64,000 nt of DNA from Phoenix dactylifera (taxonomy: Eukaryota; Streptophyta; Magnoliopsida; Arecales; Arecaceae), in the NCBI RefSeq assembly GCF_009389715.1, contig NC_052400.1, positions 248,001-312,000 on the forward strand, read 5' to 3'. The notes beneath the pieces are model-generated. The model did no database searches and was not told where the DNA came from. It saw only the letters and a program-made list of their open reading frames with translations. This document shows positions 59,489-64,000 of this stretch, in pieces. A program made the translations under genes and the position numbers. Each line of letters opens with the position of its first letter. The first letter of the stretch is position 1.

Positions 59489-60218
59489 AACACCAAAAGA
59501 TATGAAGCAGTGGAGCATATTTTTTTTAAAGTTCTGAGATTAGACCCCCAAAGCATTTTCCATGGTGATAACTAAGTCTAGAAACAATCAGCCGAGATTT
59601 CATGCGGCAACATGAAAAATACTAAAGATTTTCAATGTAGATTCAGTGCTGCACATACCCAAAACTACAATAGGACAATAGCTAAAACTCTTCAATTTGT
59701 TTTCCCCATTTTTAGGCAGCATAGAAATCAGAAGTTTGCAAAGCAAATGCCAAAGCACCACATAGTACAATGAAAGTTGACATATGTTAAACTAGCATTA
59801 TTCCCATTTAACAGAAAAAGCAAACCAACATGGAAATTCTAGCGATCCATAAATTTTAAAAAAAATTATTGTCTAACTGCAAAAGGATGGTAAACATACA
59901 CAATTGTGTACAGCAACTAAAAGATTACAGCAAATGGAAGACTAACATCAAAAAATTGTTTGCAGATGTCATCTGCAGTCCTGGTTATGTGACAGAAAAA
60001 AAGTACAATCATCTTAACCAACAGATAGGAAGGTTGAATTTTTGCATTGAAAAGACGTCACAGCAGCTTACAGCTATTTTAAGGAAACCTCCTCGTTTTT
60101 TTCGTAGCACAAAGCACAAACCAACAATTAGACATTAGATATACTCCAACAAGATGGGACCATGGAAAGTGATGACTGCCACTTAAAGAAAAACTTTGTA
60201 TCAGCTCCAAGATAACAT

Positions 60219-61198
60219 TTAACTAATAATCATCTTGTTGAAAAAGTCAGCTTGCTCTGGAAAGTAGTCCATTAATTCATCCTTGGTCACCCATACATAG
60301 TCCTGACACTTTCCAATATGGAGTTTGCTGGTACCAATTACTTGTGATTTGAAAAAGAATCTCTGTTAAGAAGAGAGATAGAAAAAGGTTACGGAAAGTA
60401 ACCAACCAAATATACCATTTTGGAATGTTTCTATATCAAAATAATACACAAAGTGGGGGTACATGGAGGGCAGGTTGATACATAGACTAGTTCAACATAA
60501 AAGCAGCAAGCTCCATCACATCTTTAATTAGGATTTATTTGCAAATCCTGTTCCACTATTTATTCCAATCAAATATCATGTGCTTCATCATTATGCTCAT
60601 AAATAAATGCTCAACTTCTCAAAACTTAATTGACTGATGCCAATATTTCTGATACCCTCACTGTGAATTTGCTAGCTTAATGTTACGCAATTCCAATGGA
60701 AGGTCGAAGGTGCTAGCATCCTTCTTGGATGCATAGATATCATATCATTGTTGTCATATCCACACAATTGACAATGGCTGTACGAGGCAATATAATGGAG
60801 GAGAAAGATCAGGGCAGGCCGTTGATCCTGCAATCTTAAAATTTCACTGAAAATCACCTTCTAAGACATATTCTAGTATCTTGAAAATCCCAGGATTGCA
60901 GGACAGATGGACCTCCCCCAATCCCTCCAACTTCTCCATCACTCTTAGCCAACTCTAAATAATGGAAGAAATATCATGGATACAGTATTAAAACATCCAA
61001 ATAAGCCCTATCAATCCTAATTGGTAGTGATTGCAAACAAGATACACAGTCGAACATTAGAAGTCGGTTCATTTCCCTATACAACTAGATAGATGACATT
61101 TTAGAGGATAATGATGATAAAACCCTTTGCTATTGCAGTATATTAATTAGTATGCCAAGAGAAACCATGCAACATCGAACATGTCTTTTGGAACTTCT

Positions 61199-61297
<99 letters not shown>

Positions 61298-64000
61298 AGA
61301 TCGGCATGGCTCTAGCTTCCTACACCATAAAATCCTTGCTATTATGTTAGGTGGTTGAAAGAAATCAGCTCCAAATATAACAAATGATGTACCACACTGC
61401 AAAAGGAGGAATAGGCCTAAATCAGGCCTATCCAAGAGGCTCAAGAAGATCTTTGAACTCCCCTTTTTCTATTAGCAGAATCGAAGATCAGTGTTTTTTC
61501 CCCGAAGTTAAGACATCAGAATCTAGGCGAACCAATCAGCCCAGTCAATGAATACTTACCATTTTATTGTCTTTTTGGAGGCAGTTTAAATTGCAGTTTG
61601 CTGTGATTGAAATAATTATCCAGCAATAGATTAGGGGTGAAATTTAAAATCTGATACTCTCATTTGTTACACATATCCTGTGAATAGAACTTGGGAATTG
61701 GTGTTATACACAGTCGTCGATCTTAAATAGCACTCCCATCCACCCTTGGTTTTATGATCGCGATGCCAATAAATCACAATCCAAAATTATTACTTACGTT
61801 GTGTTAACTAGAGATCAATTATTTCTTCAAGAATCATAATTACCCTGTTTGATCCCAGGTGCAACAATGTTTTGTAGAAAAATGACACAAAGGGAAGAGT
61901 CAGACAAAGAGAGAAACAGAGTGGCTGTTAAATAAGGAAAATAGAAACAGCAAAAAATTATGAAAGGCATGAAGAGGAATGACTTCTGCTATTTGAGAAA
62001 GAAGAAAATTAAGCCAGGAAAAGTAAAGAATTTGAAAGAGATGCGAAAGAAAAGAAAGAATGTGTGAATGAAGAATAAGAGAAAAAAAAACTAGGTGGTC
62101 TGCTGATGTTACCAGGAAGGAAGAAAGGACAAAAATGGAGAAGCGAGACAGTAGCAAGAAAAAGAAGAAAAGTGATGAAAATGGATGCAGAGGTCAGAGA
62201 AGGGCAAAAAGAAGATACAAGGCTAAAGAGAAGTGATACAAAATCCTCTACACTAAAAAGATTTTATTCTCAATATGCAATATCAAATTAGATGCTTCGG
62301 ACTTCCCCATGAATCATGGGCAGGGATGTAGGACAAGGATATGACATGATATGGATAGCCAATACAACAAATCTTGAAAAAAATAAGATAGGACATGTCT
62401 AGAATACGCCAACGAATAGATATGTACTTCATATATACATACATATACACACACATACACATACATAGATACGTATGCAAAAGAGCATCTATAACACATA
62501 GTAGGCCAAAAATAACATAGTTCATGCTCTATATGATAACATCAACTCTTATAAGCTTATCGTATAGTCATCAATCAAATCCACAAACCCCAGTTCATAC
62601 TTCATATTTTAATATTAGTATCATAGACCAAAAAATTGACCATTCACCAGTAGAAAATAAATATCAAAAAGGAAAGAAAGTAGCCTTTCTCTAATTTTTG
62701 GAGGTATCGAGAAAGTATCTCAAACATAACCAACAATTATCTAGAGTGTCTTCTTAGTTTTGAAAAATGGAATATTTAACATAAGCATCGGATGCATCCA
62801 AGAAGAATCCGGGAACAGCATGCGAGCTGAAGTCTCAACGCTTCCTAAAAATTTCCACATAACCCTCTCTACAAGATAAGAAAAACACTACAGACCACGT
62901 TACTTCATTAGACTTAAAAATTACCTACTTTTTACTTATAAAAAGACTTCCAAAATATCATTCTTCCTCTAAATTGGACTCAAAAGAAGAATACACTAAT
63001 ATTTTTGTGAAAAGGATTAGCTTTACTGCCACTTCATATTGTTTAAGCAATTTATTAAAATAGAAAAAACAGAAAAATCTTCAGTTTTCTGTTTTTTTAT
63101 ACACTATCCTCCCCTCTTTCTCTGTGTGAGTGTGGTGTTTGCTTAATGTACATTGAAATATACACGCGTCTACTTCTCTAACCACCAAAGTGGCCCTCTC
63201 TCTCTCTCTCTCTCTCTCTCAAAGAGGCCTTCCCACTTATTTATCTCTTTACTCCATTCATCCATGAAGATGCCTTGCCTCTCTCCCTAACAGATTAGGC
63301 TGGTGCACCTCCGAGATCCCCTTTTTGCCCTTAACTGACCTGGGTCAAATTAAAGGTTTTGGTCTTCTGAAAAACTCAAATATGTGACAAAGCAAATCAT
63401 AGTTAGTATTTGAATAAAGGTAGGTTGCCTTCATAAATTCCCTCAAAAGTTCAAACCAATGTCTAATGGAGAAGATTGTCGGGTCAACATGTCAGCACTC
63501 TTACTAATTACAACCTTCGGCCTGTTAAAAGCAAAACATGCAATATATGTATAAAAAGGTCCTAAAAAGAAGATATGAAGACTGGTACCTTAAAGGATGG
63601 AGTATCTGACGAGTCTTCTTTTGGTTCTACAGCCATGTGGGCCATAGGAGCATTGCCAACAAAATACGTATGATGAAGTCCTCCAAGTACAGATCTCAAT
63701 GCTGATTCTGCACACTGAAATTAAGGATTTCACATAGACATCACAAACACAGACTTCTTCAAAAGAAGGGTGTTGAATCACAACCTCAGTCATTCACCAA
63801 CAAGCAAAACTTTTTGAAGATAAATTATAAGGTAGATATATGTAATTTGTAAATGAAAGAACTTGTTAGGGAAATACCAGTCGCAGAGTCTCTTCATTTT
63901 CATATACTTTTTCTGGGAAATGCCAAACAGGTTTCTTGTCAGGAGCTCCATATGTGCTACCATTGAGGAGAAGATAAAGTCTTCTATCTAGTGCTCTCTG
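60219..64000 (-). CDS. MRPL46: Second MRPL46 locus, partial (exons 4-6 in window)
   Basis: On the minus strand, exon 4 (63,878 to beyond 64,000), exon 5 (63,589-63,714) and exon 6 (60,219-60,362) with the same splice sites as the complete gene at 34,886-45,523. Exon 5 differs by one silent change (TCA to TCG serine). Exons 1-3 would lie past the right edge, so I cannot say whether this is a full gene or a fragment, nor whether its intron 2 has a normal acceptor. Confidence 0.85.
61205..61295. repeat. (TA)n microsatellite, third copy
   Basis: About 91 bp of alternating AT, twice as long as the left copy. Confidence 0.9.

Larger units (their letters stand above)
57370..64000. repeat. Third copy: reverse complement of about 41.8-48.4 kb
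   Basis: From CCAAAAAAAAG onward the sequence follows the left arm from 27,878, then beyond the left-arm end (62,511) follows the reverse complement of the spacer down to about 41,785 and runs off the window. At three sampled sites (57,970, 58,198, 58,721) it shares the right-arm base and not the left-arm base, and it also has private changes, so it is closer to the right arm. Confidence 0.92.

Noticed and set aside
61152-61358. Frame encoding a long Ile-Tyr repeat
   Set aside because: Pure translation of the TA microsatellite.

Overview
This is nuclear DNA from a flowering plant, most likely a commelinid monocot. It has spliced genes with GT..AG introns, 5-bp target-site duplications around LTR retroelements, a SINE, a U6 retropseudogene, LINE debris and a nuclear insert of plastid ndhA. 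The first exon of the phosphofructokinase gene is very GC-rich while its second is not, the 5'-to-3' GC gradient typical of commelinids (palm, banana and grass side). The species cannot be named from the sequence alone. No bacterial-type operon, CRISPR array or defence island is present.

Layout. 0-9.5 kb is repeat-rich intergenic DNA: a hairpin, a tRNA-derived SINE with a 17-bp target duplication, a U6 snRNA retropseudogene, a complete non-autonomous LTR element (3,324-7,178, TSD ATACA) with a 148-bp internal tandem array, a degenerate repeat and a second SINE. 9.7-14.5 kb is an intact two-exon ATP-dependent phosphofructokinase gene whose single intron holds a solo LTR (TSD GTGCT). 15-20 kb holds a plastid ndhA fragment, a LINE 3' end and a scrambled Ty3/gypsy gag-RT-RNase H remnant.

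From 19.2 kb the window is dominated by a large inverted duplication. A left arm (19,223-32,974) and a right arm (43,270-57,372) are near-identical reverse complements around a 10.3-kb spacer. Each arm carries a complete RGLG-type RING E3 ubiquitin-ligase gene, and the two copies point outward. A third copy (57,370-64,000) is a reverse complement of about 41.8-48.4 kb and runs off the window. The spacer and right arm together hold the only complete gene for mitochondrial ribosomal protein mL46 (MRPL46), 34,886-45,523 on +. The left arm repeats only its last exon. The third copy repeats at least exons 4-6.

The genes are independent housekeeping and regulatory loci (glycolysis, mitochondrial translation, ubiquitin signalling) and do not form a pathway. 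I found no convincing undescribed biological system. The most informative observations are the triple inverted duplication with microhomology-like junctions made of gypsy and hAT-like pieces, the missing AG splice acceptor of MRPL46 intron 2, the 148-bp array in the non-autonomous LTR element, and a palindrome-rich element with a 9-bp target duplication inside MRPL46 intron 2. The inverted duplication could be a real young segmental duplication or an assembly artefact; the sequence alone cannot decide.
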